Source of the DNA: Desulfobulbaceae bacterium
Lineage (GTDB): Bacteria > Desulfobacterota > Desulfobulbia > Desulfobulbales > Desulfocapsaceae
DNA length: 58,629 bases
Assembly: GCA_031287565.1 (NCBI GenBank)
Contig: JAITSS010000049.1
Coordinates: 1 to 58,629, forward strand
Reading direction: 5' to 3'
Under the pieces are notes generated by a model. It searched no databases and had not been told where the DNA came from. It saw only the letters and a program-made list of their open reading frames with translations. The translations under genes were made by a program, and so were the position numbers. Shown here piece by piece: positions 26,438-35,621 of the stretch. Numbering within the stretch: the first letter of the stretch is position 1; each line of letters begins with the position of its first letter.

Positions 26438-27556
26438 GTGGTGAAAAAAGCTTTAATTACCGGCATAACCGGTCAGGACGGCGCCTATCTCGCCGATTTT
26501 CTGTTGCAAAAAGGCTATGAGGTGCATGGTCTGAAACGGCGCTCATCGCTCTTCAACACCGACCGCATCGACCATCTGTATCAGGGGCCTGAGGTCGCGG
26601 ACCGCCGTTTCATCCTGCACCACGGCGATCTGACCGATTCATCAAGTTTAATTCACTGTATCGGCAAGATAGAACCAGACGAAATATATAATCTTGCGGC
26701 GCAGTCGCATGTCGCGGTTTCTTTTGAAGAGCCAGAGTACACCGCCAATTCCGACGCCCTGGGCGCTCTGCGTCTGCTCGAAGCGACGCGGATTCTCGGC
26801 CTGGCCAAAAAAACACGCTTTTATCAGGCTTCGACCTCGGAGCTGTTCGGCCAGGTGCGCGAAACGCCGCAGAGCGAAAGCACGCCATTTTATCCGCGCT
26901 CACCCTATGCGGTGGCCAAACTGTACGCCTACTGGATTGTCGTCAACTATCGGGAAGCCTATGGCATGTACGCCTGCAACGGTATTTTGTTCAACCACGA
27001 ATCACCGGTGCGCGGCGAAACCTTTGTCACACGAAAAATCACACGAGCGCTGGCCCGCATCGCCCTGGGACTTCAGGATTGTCTGTACCTCGGCAATCTG
27101 AATGCCCGACGCGATTGGGGGCACGCCCGCGATTATGTTGAAATGCAGTGGCTGATGCTCCAGCAGGATGCGCCCGACGACTTTGTTATCGCCACCGGCA
27201 GACAATATTCGGTGCGGGATTTTGTTGATGCGGCGGCGCGGGAAATCGGCCTGACTCTGACCTGGAATGGTGATGGCGTCGGCGAAACCGGCGCGGTGGC
27301 CGCCTGGCGCGATAAACCCATCGGAGCGCCGGAAGCGGGACGAATCATCGTGCGCGTCGATCCGCGCTATTTCCGCCCAACTGAAGTGGAAACTCTTCTT
27401 GGCAATCCCGCGAAAGCGAAAGAAAAACTGGGCTGGAAACCGCGCACTACCTTCGACCAACTGGTCGCCGAGATGATGCGCGCCGATATGAGCGAAGCGC
27501 GCCGCGATGAACTCTGCCGCGACGCCGGCTATACCGTTCTGAAACGCCAGGAATAA
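26438..27556 (+). CDS. gmd: GDP-mannose 4,6-dehydratase
   Basis: About 372 residues. It converts GDP-mannose, supplied by ManC/ManB, to GDP-4-keto-6-deoxymannose. The NADP-binding motif [15 protein letters not shown] is at the N-terminus, with [26 protein letters not shown], catalytic [10 protein letters not shown] (Tyr-x3-Lys) and [20 protein letters not shown] all as in the family. The start is GTG at 26438 or 26441 with AGGAG upstream; the longer open frame from 26135 overlaps sixA and is not family-like. No fcl (fucose) or rmd (rhamnose) gene follows. Confidence 0.95.
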   Translation: MVKKALITGITGQDGAYLADFLLQKGYEVHGLKRRSSLFNTDRIDHLYQGPEVADRRFILHHGDLTDSSSLIHCIGKIEPDEIYNLAAQSHVAVSFEEPEYTANSDALGALRLLEATRILGLAKKTRFYQASTSELFGQVRETPQSESTPFYPRSPYAVAKLYAYWIVVNYREAYGMYACNGILFNHESPVRGETFVTRKITRALARIALGLQDCLYLGNLNARRDWGHARDYVEMQWLMLQQDAPDDFVIATGRQYSVRDFVDAAAREIGLTLTWNGDGVGETGAVAAWRDKPIGAPEAGRIIVRVDPRYFRPTEVETLLGNPAKAKEKLGWKPRTTFDQLVAEMMRADMSEARRDELCRDAGYTVLKRQE

Positions 27557-27571
27557 GGGAAACGCTGATTA
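27557..27571 (+). repeat. Copy 2 of the 15-base motif GGGAAACGCTGATTA
   Basis: This exact copy starts directly after the TAA of gmd. The remaining 225 bases to the rpiB stop hold only the terminator at 27734-27773; no gene is convincing there. Confidence 0.6.
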
Positions 27572-27733
27572 TTGATCGACCAATTCAATTTTGAAAGCGG
27601 ACATCCCAGTCCATGGCCTGGGCCGACACAGATGCGCCCAACATGACAAGTATGACAGACAGCCCGGCAAAAACTCACCTCTGTTTCCAGCAAACGTCGC
27701 CGCTCATTTTGTTCACCCCGTGTCGGGAAAAAA

Positions 27734-27773
27734 CAAAAAAACCGGCGTCACGCTCAATGCGACACCGGTTTTT
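27734..27773 (-). terminator. Terminator of the yceD-fab-rpiB operon
   Basis: Arms ACCGGCGTC (27741-27749) and GACACCGGT (27761-27769) pair with one mismatch around an 11-base loop. On the minus strand the hairpin runs into TTTTTTGTTTTTT, a strong termination signal 24 bases after rpiB. A shorter T-run on the other side could serve gmd weakly. Confidence 0.85.
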
Positions 27774-27796
27774 CGCGTGCAGGAACAATACTCTTT

Positions 27797-28228
27797 TCAG
27801 TGGCGCATCTTATCAATCCGTGTCTGATGCCGACCACCAGCAAAAGGTGTTTCCAGCCAGGTTTTGACAATGCCTTCAGCCACGCCCAAACCGACCACCC
27901 TGGCACCAAGACAGAGAATATCGGCGTCGTTATGCTCGCGACTCATGCGGGCGGTGTATTCATCATGGCAGAGGGCGGCGCGAAAACGTTGGTCGCGGTT
28001 GGCCGCAATCGACATGCCAATGCCGGTGCCGCAGATCAGGATGCCACGCCGACAAGCGCCCGAGGCCAAGACGCGCACAAGTGTCTGGGCAATATCCGGA
28101 TAATCGACCGCATCCAGAGAATGGCACCCGACATCCGTCACCTCGCAACCGGCATCAGCCAGCAGGGCTTTCAGACGCTCCTTCAAGGTAAAACCGCCGT
28201 GATCACTGCCAATGGCAATTGTTTCCAT
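27797..28228 (-). CDS. rpiB: Ribose-5-phosphate isomerase B
   Basis: A 143-residue RpiB/LacAB-family isomerase of the pentose phosphate pathway. It begins METIAIGSDHGGFTLKERLK; the active site is in ILICGTGIGMSIAANR with the catalytic cysteine, and HDEYTARMSREHNDADILCLG follows. The ATG at 28228 is ten bases after the fabF stop; an upstream in-frame extension overlaps fabF and is not family-like. It is the last gene of the fab operon. Confidence 0.93.
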   Translation of the reverse strand: METIAIGSDHGGFTLKERLKALLADAGCEVTDVGCHSLDAVDYPDIAQTLVRVLASGACRRGILICGTGIGMSIAANRDQRFRAALCHDEYTARMSREHNDADILCLGARVVGLGVAEGIVKTWLETPFAGGRHQTRIDKMRH

Positions 28229-28238
28229 GATTTGTTGT

Positions 28239-29483
28239 TCAGCCGTCAAAACGACGCAACGCCACCACCGCGTTGGTGCCGCCAAACCCGAATGAATTGG
28301 AAATGGCGATATTCATCTTCATATCCCGCGCGGCGCCCGCGACATAATCGAGGTCGCAGGCAGCATCGGGATTACGCAGGTTGATGGTCGGCGGCGCAAC
28401 CTGATGATACAGCGACAAGGTGGTAAACACCGACTCGATGCCGCCCGCCGCGCCCAGCATATGCCCGGTCATGGATTTGGTCGAGCTGATGGCGAGTTTT
28501 TTCGCGTGCTCGCCAAACACCGATTTCATGGCCGCCGTTTCGCAACGATCATTTAACGGCGTCGAGGTACCGTGGGCGTTGATATAATCAACATCCTGCG
28601 GGTTCACGCCCGCGTCGGCGACGGCCATACGCATCGCCCGCGCCGCGCCCGCGCCATTCTCCGGCGGCGCGGCGATATGATAGGCATCGCTGGAAAGGCC
28701 ATAGCCGATGACCTCGGCGTAAATCCGCGCCCCCCTGGCCTTGGCGTGTTGCAACTCCTCCAGGATGAGCATTCCTGATCCCTCGCCTATGACAAAGCCA
28801 TCGCGGTCGCGGTCAAAGGGCCGCGAAGCCTCAGTCGGCGCGTCGTTGCGCGTCGAAAGCGCTTTCATGGCGCTGAAACCGCCAACGCCCAGAGCGGAAA
28901 TCACCGCCTCGCTGCCACCGGAAATCGCCACATCAATCATCCCGTAGCAAATGTGGCGGTAGGCTTCGCCGACGGCGTGGGTGCCGGCGGCGCAGGCGGT
29001 GGTTAAAGTCAGGTTCGGCCCGGTGAAACCAAACTGCATACTGATATGGCCGGACGGCATGTTGGGAATGACCATCGGGATGAAGAACGGCGTAATCTTC
29101 TTCGGGCCGCGTTCGAGACAGACCTTGTGGTATTTCTCGATAATCGGCAAGCCGCCCAGACCGCAACCGGTGATGACCCCGGCCCGCTCCAATTTGTCGG
29201 GCGCAAGGGTCAGCCCACTGTCACGCATGGCCATGATCGCGGCGGCCAGACCATACTGCACGAAGAGGTCAAGATGTTTGGCTTCCTTGGCCGAAAAATA
29301 ATCTTCCGGCTGGAACCCTTTGACCTCAGCGGCGATCTTCACCGCGAAATCATCGCAATCAAAACGAGTGATCAGCCCAATGCCGCTTCTGCCAGCTAAA
29401 AGGCCGTCCCATGTCGCTTGCACGCCAACTCCTAAAGGCGTCACCAACCCAAGCCCGGTTACGACAACTCTGCGTTTTTCCAT
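28239..29483 (-). CDS. fabF: Beta-ketoacyl-ACP synthase II
   Basis: A 414-residue elongating condensing enzyme of type II fatty acid synthesis. The catalytic triad is Cys in TTACAAGTHAVGEA, His in YINAHGTSTPLND and His in SMTGHMLGAAGG. SNSFGFGGTNAVV near the C-terminus is typical. ATG at 29483 has an AGGAGG site, so the longer upstream frame is not used. It is placed 58 bases after acpP, the usual order. Confidence 0.96.
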   Translation of the reverse strand: MEKRRVVVTGLGLVTPLGVGVQATWDGLLAGRSGIGLITRFDCDDFAVKIAAEVKGFQPEDYFSAKEAKHLDLFVQYGLAAAIMAMRDSGLTLAPDKLERAGVITGCGLGGLPIIEKYHKVCLERGPKKITPFFIPMVIPNMPSGHISMQFGFTGPNLTLTTACAAGTHAVGEAYRHICYGMIDVAISGGSEAVISALGVGGFSAMKALSTRNDAPTEASRPFDRDRDGFVIGEGSGMLILEELQHAKARGARIYAEVIGYGLSSDAYHIAAPPENGAGAARAMRMAVADAGVNPQDVDYINAHGTSTPLNDRCETAAMKSVFGEHAKKLAISSTKSMTGHMLGAAGGIESVFTTLSLYHQVAPPTINLRNPDAACDLDYVAGAARDMKMNIAISNSFGFGGTNAVVALRRFDG

Positions 29484-29541
29484 GCCATATCCTCCTCTCC
29501 CCATCCCGCGCGAACCAGGCCAACGAGATGTGAGTCATAGA

Positions 29542-29778
29542 TCAGGCGTTTTTCAGCTTCTCAACGTAATTGATCGCATCCTGCACCGTGCTGATCTTTT
29601 CGGCGTCTTCATCGGGAATCTCAATGTCAAAGCCCTCTTCCATCGCCATAATCAGCTCTACCAAGTCGAGGGAATCGGCGCCCAGATCATCAACAAAGGA
29701 AGCGCCGGGAACAACTTTGTCTTTTTCGACGTTGAGTTGTTCAACGATGATATCAATCATTTTCTGCGTCGTATCCAT
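29542..29778 (-). CDS. acpP: Acyl carrier protein
   Basis: A 78-residue housekeeping ACP. The phosphopantetheine serine is in [19 protein letters not shown], followed by [23 protein letters not shown] at 29778 has AAGGAG at correct spacing. It carries growing acyl chains for FabF and FabG encoded on either side. Confidence 0.97.
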   Translation of the reverse strand: MDTTQKMIDIIVEQLNVEKDKVVPGASFVDDLGADSLDLVELIMAMEEGFDIEIPDEDAEKISTVQDAINYVEKLKNA

Positions 29779-29845
29779 GGAATCCACTCCTTTTCGCGTC
29801 AATGCCCGCCAAGGCGGCGTGGCTCTTTCAAAAAAACAACCGCTT

Positions 29846-30589
29846 TTACATATACATGCCACCATTGACATGTATGGTTTGCCCAGAAATATAACCACCA
29901 TCCGGCCCGGCCAGATAGGCAACCGCGCCCGCGACATCCTGGGCGCTACCCAAAACCGCCATGGGAATTTCACTCAGAAGCTGCGCCCGCGCCTCTTCGG
30001 AGAGCGCCGCCGTCATTTCAGTGACGATATAACCCGGCGCGACGGCGTTGACCGTAATCGTGCGCGAAGCCAGCTCCCGCGCCAACGATTTGGTCAGACC
30101 GATGAGTCCGGCCTTGGCCGCCGCGTAGTTGACCTGCCCGGCGTTGCCGGTGCACCCTATCACTGAAGCAATGTTGATGATGCGTCCGAAGCGCTGCTTC
30201 ATCATCTGCTTCGACACCGCTTTGGCGCACAAAAACGCGCCCTTCAGATTGGTATCAACCACCGCGTCCCAATCTTCTTCCTTCATCCGCGCCAGGAGAC
30301 CGTCACGGGTAATACCGGCGTTGTTGACGAGGATATCAATCGCCCCGGCTTCGGCAATCAGAGTTTTCACCGCCTCGGCGACGGCGACGGCATCCGCGAC
30401 ATTAAAGGGTAGGACGCGCGCCTGGCCGCCAAAGTCGGCGATTTCCCGCTGAACCGCTTCAGCCGTATCCGCGCCCGCGACATAATTGATGTAGACCTTC
30501 GCGCCCATCTTGGCCAGACGCAGGCAAATGGCCCGGCCAATGCCGCGACCGCCACCCGTGACCAGCGCTGTTTTTCCTTGCAGAGTCAT
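29846..30589 (-). CDS. fabG: 3-oxoacyl-ACP reductase
   Basis: A 247-residue short-chain dehydrogenase. The NADPH motif [11 protein letters not shown] is at residues 10-20, with [11 protein letters not shown] and the Ser-Tyr-Lys catalytic set in [21 protein letters not shown]. It reduces beta-ketoacyl-ACP. Its ATG overlaps the TGA of etfA by one base (TGATG), so ribosomes finishing EtfA can start FabG. Confidence 0.96.
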   Translation of the reverse strand: MTLQGKTALVTGGGRGIGRAICLRLAKMGAKVYINYVAGADTAEAVQREIADFGGQARVLPFNVADAVAVAEAVKTLIAEAGAIDILVNNAGITRDGLLARMKEEDWDAVVDTNLKGAFLCAKAVSKQMMKQRFGRIINIASVIGCTGNAGQVNYAAAKAGLIGLTKSLARELASRTITVNAVAPGYIVTEMTAALSEEARAQLLSEIPMAVLGSAQDVAGAVAYLAGPDGGYISGQTIHVNGGMYM

Positions 30590-31797
30590 CAGCCGCGCCT
30601 TTCGGAAATTTTTGCAATCAGTTTGGGAATGATTTCGTAGAGATCGCCAACCAGACCATAATCCGCCACCTCAAAAATCGGCGCATGCGGATCGCGGTTA
30701 ATGGCGACGATGGTCTCGGACGACTGCATCCCGGCCACATGTTGGATCGCGCCGGATATGCCGCAGGCAATATAGAGTTTTGGGGCCACGGTTTTGCCGG
30801 TCTGGCCGACCTGGTGCGGATAGGCGATCCAACCGGCGTCCACCGCCGCCCGCGACGCCGCCACTTTGCCGCCAAACGCCTCGGCAAGCTGGCGCACAAG
30901 CGCGAAGCCTTTGTCGCTATCGAGGCCGCGACCGCCGGAAATCAGGATTTCCGCTTCCTGGATGTTAACCTGGTCAGCTTCGCCGACCACCGATTCAAGC
31001 ACGCGACTACGCGCCAACGCGCAGAACTCATCGACAGGGAAACGAATGATTTCTCCCGTGCGCACATCATCCGGCGGCAAGGCTCGCATCACCTTCGGAC
31101 GCACTGTGGCCATTTGCGGTCGGGCGTCCGGGCAGACAATCGTGGCCATGATATTACCGCCAAAGGCGGGCCGGGTCTGCAACAGAGCGCGGTCTTCAAG
31201 GCGAATATCGAGGCCGGTGCAGTCGGCGGTCAGCCCCGCGCCTAGATGGGTGGCGACGGCGGGGATGAAGGAGCGACCAATGGCCGTGGCCCCGGCCAGA
31301 ACGACTTCGGGCTGGTAGCGACGAATCAGCGCGGTCAGCGCTTGCGTGTACCGTTCTTCGGAAAAATCGGCGAGACCGGCGTGCGCGGCGACATAAACCA
31401 CATCGGCGCCATGGCCAATCAGCGTCGCCGCCGCCGCCCGGAATTCCGGGAAATCAGCGCCCAAAAGCGCCGCAGCCAATGGAACACCCAGGGTATCGGC
31501 CAGTTTCCGCCCGGCCCCCAGCAATTCCAGGGAAACCGGCGCGAGCCGTCCAAGCCGGAATTCAGCAAAAATCATCACGCCACGCCAGGCGGCCTGGTCG
31601 TTTGTCCGCGCGTTACCTTGTTCCGGAACGTCAAGCCACAAGGATTCGGAGGGGCAGGCATCAACACAAGCGCCGCACAGCGTGCAGGCATCGCCGATGA
31701 GCGGCCGCGCCGCATCGCTGAGCGTTATCGCCGCAAAAGGGCAGGCATCGACGCAAGCGCCGCAAGCCACACATGTTTCCTGGTCAACAATCACCAT
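30589..31797 (-). CDS. etfA: Electron transfer flavoprotein alpha subunit with N-terminal ferredoxin domain
   Basis: A 402-residue protein. Residues 1-60 hold two [4Fe-4S] motifs, CVACGACVDACP and CTLCGACVDACP. Residues about 75-250 are the Etf alpha/beta domain and about 275-400 the FAD-binding domain (SGGRGLDSDKGF, HQVGQTGKTVAPKLYIACGISGAIQHVAGM, INRDPHAPIFEVADYGLVGD). Ferredoxin-fused EtfA is known in anaerobes, for example caffeyl-CoA reductase CarE, where it takes part in electron bifurcation. ATG at 31797 is 13 bases after etfB; no strong ribosome site is seen. Bifurcation in this organism is inferred. Confidence 0.93.
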   Translation of the reverse strand: MVIVDQETCVACGACVDACPFAAITLSDAARPLIGDACTLCGACVDACPSESLWLDVPEQGNARTNDQAAWRGVMIFAEFRLGRLAPVSLELLGAGRKLADTLGVPLAAALLGADFPEFRAAAATLIGHGADVVYVAAHAGLADFSEERYTQALTALIRRYQPEVVLAGATAIGRSFIPAVATHLGAGLTADCTGLDIRLEDRALLQTRPAFGGNIMATIVCPDARPQMATVRPKVMRALPPDDVRTGEIIRFPVDEFCALARSRVLESVVGEADQVNIQEAEILISGGRGLDSDKGFALVRQLAEAFGGKVAASRAAVDAGWIAYPHQVGQTGKTVAPKLYIACGISGAIQHVAGMQSSETIVAINRDPHAPIFEVADYGLVGDLYEIIPKLIAKISERRG

Positions 31798-31810
31798 TGG
31801 TCGCGTCCGT

Positions 31811-32596
31811 TCATGAAAAATACCCGGCCAGTCGCCCGACCAATTGCTCAATCTGCTGGTCAATATCGCCTGCAAGCGTCACCCGGTGGCCACGGCTGGG
31901 CGGCGGAAACACCTTCGCCACCTGGGTCGGCGAACCGGGAAGACCGCACAAGGCGGGGTCCGCGCCGATGTCAGCGGCGTTGAGACGGCTTATGGTCACC
32001 GACTTCGCCCGCATCTTGCCTTTCAGCGAAGGCACGCGCGGCTCGTTGATGTCTTTGACCACGGTCAGAAGCGCGGGCAGGCCGATTTCGACGACATCAT
32101 AGCCGTCATCCATCATGCGTTCGACAACAAGCGATGCGCCGCTCGCATCGCATATTTTCTGAATGCAGGTAGCAAAAGGCATATCAAGACGCGCCGCCAG
32201 CCCTGGTCCAACCTGCGCGGTATCGCCGTCAATGGCCTGTTTACCGCACAGAACCAAGTCGCAACCGCCAAGATGGGCCACAGTCTTGGCCAAGGCGTAG
32301 GATGTGGCGCAGGTATCGGCGCCGGCAAAGGCCCGGTCGCTCACTAAAACCGCCTTATCCGCGCCCAGAGAAACAGCCAGGCGCAGCATTTCTTCGGCCT
32401 GCGGCGGCCCCATGCTGATCACCGTGACCTCGCCGCCCAGCGCTTCTTTCAAACGCACGGCCTCTTCCAAGGCGTGCTGATCATAGGGGTTCATGATCGA
32501 CTGCACGCCTTCGCGCGACAGCGTATGCGTCACCGGGTCGAGACGAATATCCCTGGTGTCCGGCACTTGCTTGACGCAGACAAAAATCTTCATCAT
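31811..32596 (-). CDS. etfB: Electron transfer flavoprotein beta subunit
   Basis: A 261-residue partner of EtfA. It opens with MKIFVCVKQVPDTRDIRLD, and MNPYDQHALEEAVRLKEALGGEVTVISMGPPQAEEMLR is the family nucleotide-binding core; LCGKQAIDGDTAQVGPGLAARL is also diagnostic. In bifurcating Etf this subunit holds the FAD that splits electrons from NADH. It overlaps bcd by four bases (ATGA). Confidence 0.95.
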   Translation of the reverse strand: MMKIFVCVKQVPDTRDIRLDPVTHTLSREGVQSIMNPYDQHALEEAVRLKEALGGEVTVISMGPPQAEEMLRLAVSLGADKAVLVSDRAFAGADTCATSYALAKTVAHLGGCDLVLCGKQAIDGDTAQVGPGLAARLDMPFATCIQKICDASGASLVVERMMDDGYDVVEIGLPALLTVVKDINEPRVPSLKGKMRAKSVTISRLNAADIGADPALCGLPGSPTQVAKVFPPPSRGHRVTLAGDIDQQIEQLVGRLAGYFS

Positions 32597-33753
32597 GCCC
32601 TGCCTTTCGCGTATTCCTTGTTCAATTCCTGGCCGATAACGTTGCGCTGAATCTGGTTGGTGCCCTCATAAATTTGCAGAATTTTGGCGTCGCGCATCAT
32701 CTTTTCGACCGGATATTCCATCATGTAGCCATAACCGCCCAGCACCTGCACCGCGTCAGTCGTCACCCGCATCGCCATGTCGGTGGCGAACACTTTGCTC
32801 ATCGATGACACTTTTGAGACATCTTTCGGGTGGGCGTCGATATGGCGGGCAGCGGCGTAGACCAAGGCGCGGGCGGCTTCGATACTTATCGCCATATCAG
32901 CCAGCATATGCTGCACCGCCTGGAAGGCGATGATCGGTTTATCAAATTGCACCCGCTGTTTGGCATAGGCGGCGGCGACATCAAGCGCGCCCTGCGCCAA
33001 TCCGACGCCCAAAACGCCAATGCCGGGACGCGAGGCATCCAAGGTGCGCATCACAGTGATAAAACCAGTTCCCTCTCTGCCAACCAAACGGTCTTTCGGG
33101 ATGCGGCAATTATTGAAAATGAGTTCGGTCGTCGATGATGCGCGGATACCCATTTTCTTTTCTTTCGGGCCGCAGGAAAAACCAGGGTCGCCCGCCTCGA
33201 CCACAAAAATCGAAGCGCCGCGCGGGCCTTTGCTGCGGTCGGTGATCGCCACCACGGTATAAATGTCCGCTTCGCCGCCATTGGTTATCCACTGTTTGGT
33301 GCCGTTCAGCAGCCAAAAATCGCCATCTTTCACCGCCGTCGTGCGGATGCCCGACGCATCGGAACCGGCATTCGCTTCAGTTAAGCCAAAGGCCGCAAAG
33401 GCCTGGCCAGTAGCGATTCTCGGTAAATATCGCTGTTTCATATCTTCCGAACCCGCGAAGAGAATCGGATAGATACCAAGGGAACTGGCGGCAAACGCGG
33501 TGCCGACACCAATGCAACCGCGCCCGAATTCCTCCAGCGCCACGCAAATATCCATGCAACCGCCGCCCAATCCGCCGTAGGCTTCCGGCACGGAAATGGC
33601 GAACAGGTCGGCTTTGGCCATATCGTTCAAAATGTCGCGGGGAAACTCATGTTTTTCGTCCAACTCCGCCCGTCGCGGAATGATCCGTTCATTGGTGATT
33701 TGGCGGGCGGTATCGGCGATCATCCGCTGCTGTTCCGTGAAAAAATAATCCAT
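32593..33753 (-). CDS. Acyl-CoA dehydrogenase (butyryl-CoA dehydrogenase type)
   Basis: A 386-residue FAD enzyme. ATGQAFAAFGLTEANAGSDA and the catalytic Glu in ILQIYEGTNQIQRNVIGQEL are typical of short-chain acyl-CoA dehydrogenases. With EtfAB encoded directly downstream and overlapping, it probably reduces an enoyl-CoA (such as crotonyl-CoA) or oxidises an acyl-CoA. The unusual feature is its place inside a fatty acid synthesis operon between plsX and fabG. Chain-length preference cannot be read by eye. Confidence 0.93.
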   Translation of the reverse strand: MDYFFTEQQRMIADTARQITNERIIPRRAELDEKHEFPRDILNDMAKADLFAISVPEAYGGLGGGCMDICVALEEFGRGCIGVGTAFAASSLGIYPILFAGSEDMKQRYLPRIATGQAFAAFGLTEANAGSDASGIRTTAVKDGDFWLLNGTKQWITNGGEADIYTVVAITDRSKGPRGASIFVVEAGDPGFSCGPKEKKMGIRASSTTELIFNNCRIPKDRLVGREGTGFITVMRTLDASRPGIGVLGVGLAQGALDVAAAYAKQRVQFDKPIIAFQAVQHMLADMAISIEAARALVYAAARHIDAHPKDVSKVSSMSKVFATDMAMRVTTDAVQVLGGYGYMMEYPVEKMMRDAKILQIYEGTNQIQRNVIGQELNKEYAKGRA

Positions 33754-33791
33754 AGCAGTTCCTCTTCAGTCAGGCCATAAGCAGCCCATCT

Positions 33792-34799
33792 TCATTCATC
33801 TTCGGAAACCGGCACTCCGGAAATTTCTCGGCGAATCCGTTCGTTGACGCCGCCAACCACCATTTTATTGGCGACAAGGATGGCGTTTTTAATGGCTTGG
33901 GCGTCGGATTTACCGTGACAGACCAAACCAACACCGTCAATGCCCAAAATCGGCGCGCCGCCATATTCAGAGTAGTCAACCCGTTTTTTGAACGCGCGAA
34001 AGGCCGGTCTGGCCAAAAGGTATCCCAATTTGGCCCAGAACGACTTGCGAATTTCATCGCCCAGCATCCGCATGGCCGCTTCCGCCAGGCCCTCACTGAT
34101 TTTCAGGCAGATATTGCCGACGAAGCCGTCGCACACCACCACATCGACATCACCTTGAAAGACATCGCGGCCTTCGACGTTGCCGATGAAATTCAGCGAA
34201 CTCGCGGCCAGAAGCGGATAAGCATCTTTAATCAGGGCATTTCCCTTCCCGGCCTCTTCACCGATGCTCAAAAGGCCGATGCGCGGATTGCCGCGCTCGT
34301 GGATACTGAAAAAAGCCGCCGCCATGATGGCGAATTGCAACAGATGCTGCGGGCGACAATCGACATTGCCGCCAATATCCATCATCACGACTGGCTTTTT
34401 CAAGGTGGGGAAAAACGAGGCGAGACCGGGGCGCGACACGCCTTCGAGGCGACCCAACTTGCGCACCGCCGCCGCCAGCGTCGCGCCGGAATGTCCGGCG
34501 CTGACCACCGCGCCGACATCGCCACGGGCAACCATGTCGCAGGCGACCAGAATCGACGAGTCTTTTTTCTTGCGTATGGCGTCAACGGGATTCTCGCGCA
34601 TCTCAACAATCTGCGAAGCGTGCGCCACCCTAAGACGCGGCCCCTCGGAAACGCCGCAAGCGCGCAAAACCGAACGCAAGACATCGCCGTCGCCAACCAG
34701 CGCGACCTCGACATCCGCGTCGCGCATCGCCAAGAGCGCCCCGGAAACCAATTCTTCAGGGCCACGGTCTCCGCCCATGGCATCCAGGGCAATCCGCAC
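33792..34799 (-). CDS. plsX: Phosphate acyltransferase PlsX
   Basis: A 335-residue enzyme that converts acyl-ACP to acyl-phosphate for phospholipid synthesis. The signature MRIALDAMGGDRGPEELVSG opens the protein; LLSIGEEAGKGNALIKDAYPLL and VVCDGFVGNICLKISEGLAEA are conserved. It lies between rpmF (9 bases) and bcd (38 bases). The usual downstream neighbour fabH is absent. Confidence 0.96.
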   Translation of the reverse strand: MRIALDAMGGDRGPEELVSGALLAMRDADVEVALVGDGDVLRSVLRACGVSEGPRLRVAHASQIVEMRENPVDAIRKKKDSSILVACDMVARGDVGAVVSAGHSGATLAAAVRKLGRLEGVSRPGLASFFPTLKKPVVMMDIGGNVDCRPQHLLQFAIMAAAFFSIHERGNPRIGLLSIGEEAGKGNALIKDAYPLLAASSLNFIGNVEGRDVFQGDVDVVVCDGFVGNICLKISEGLAEAAMRMLGDEIRKSFWAKLGYLLARPAFRAFKKRVDYSEYGGAPILGIDGVGLVCHGKSDAQAIKNAILVANKMVVGGVNERIRREISGVPVSEDE

Positions 34800-34808
34800 G
34801 GGAAACTC

Positions 34809-34997
34809 CTATTTTACGTCCACATCAAGGCTGAACACGGTTCGGCCTTTGTATTTGCCGCAACCAGCGCAGAGGCGATGCGGTTCTTTCGGTTCGCCGC
34901 ATTCAGGGCATTTGGACAGGGCCGGCAACGTCAAAGCGTCGTGGGCGCGGCGTTTATGGGTGCGGGAATATGAATGTCTGCGTTTTGGTAAAGCCAT
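34809..34997 (-). CDS. rpmF: Ribosomal protein bL32, zinc-binding form
   Basis: A 62-residue protein starting MALPKRRHSYSRTHKRRAHD with the zinc ribbon CPECG...CAGCG. The four-cysteine form occurs in Desulfobacterota and Firmicutes, while most Alphaproteobacteria have a cysteine-free form, so this helps to place the organism. The ATG at 34997 is chosen because the family starts with MALPKR; the longer frame adds six unlikely residues. Confidence 0.95.
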   Translation of the reverse strand: MALPKRRHSYSRTHKRRAHDALTLPALSKCPECGEPKEPHRLCAGCGKYKGRTVFSLDVDVK

Positions 34998-35045
34998 TTT
35001 TCCTTTTCTCCTCACCGGCTTACGCCGGAATAATAGGCCGCGCCG

Positions 35046-35495
35046 TTACGAACAGCGGCAGGGTTCCCGATTCAAGTCAGCGCCGCAAAGCGGGCACAAA
35101 CCACGGCATTCCTCGGCGCATAACACCTTTTCCGGCATGGCCAGGAACACCCGTTCACAGAAGACTTCGGCCAAGTTCAGCATGGGGCCGAACAAGGGCC
35201 ACAGGTCAAGGCTTTTCTCATCGACTTCGCCATCGGCGACTTCATCGGCGGCGACCAGGCGGTAATGAAACTCGTCGTCAACCGGCCACAAAACCTGACA
35301 AGCGCAACGGTCGCAAGAGAGGACGAAAGTCATCTGCAAACGCCCGGTCAGCCACCACGATGAATTATCCAGGCGACGCAAGGTGGCAGTGGCCGAAACA
35401 CCTTTCTCCGCCGCCACCTCGGCGGGAATCCATGTGTCGCCCGGCAAATCGAAGGCCTTTGGATTCGGCGTAATCCCGGAAAGCAAGACATTCAT
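35046..35495 (-). CDS. yceD: YceD/DUF177 family protein
   Basis: About 149 residues. Typical are FVLSCDRCACQVLWPVDDEFHYRLVA and the cysteine-rich C-terminus CAEECRGLCPLCGADLNREPC, probably a zinc site. The family is nearly always encoded before rpmF and is linked to 23S rRNA accumulation in plants and bacteria. It starts the ten-gene operon. ATG at 35495 has AGGTGAT upstream. Confidence 0.88.
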   Translation of the reverse strand: MNVLLSGITPNPKAFDLPGDTWIPAEVAAEKGVSATATLRRLDNSSWWLTGRLQMTFVLSCDRCACQVLWPVDDEFHYRLVAADEVADGEVDEKSLDLWPLFGPMLNLAEVFCERVFLAMPEKVLCAEECRGLCPLCGADLNREPCRCS

Positions 35496-35621
35496 GGACA
35501 ATCACCTGGAAACGAAATGCGGCCACATCGAACAAAAAGCGCGGGATTCTACCTGAACATGGGTCATTTGCCCAGGAAAAAATATGGCTCGGCCATATTC
35601 TCCCGATATTCAGCATTGTCA

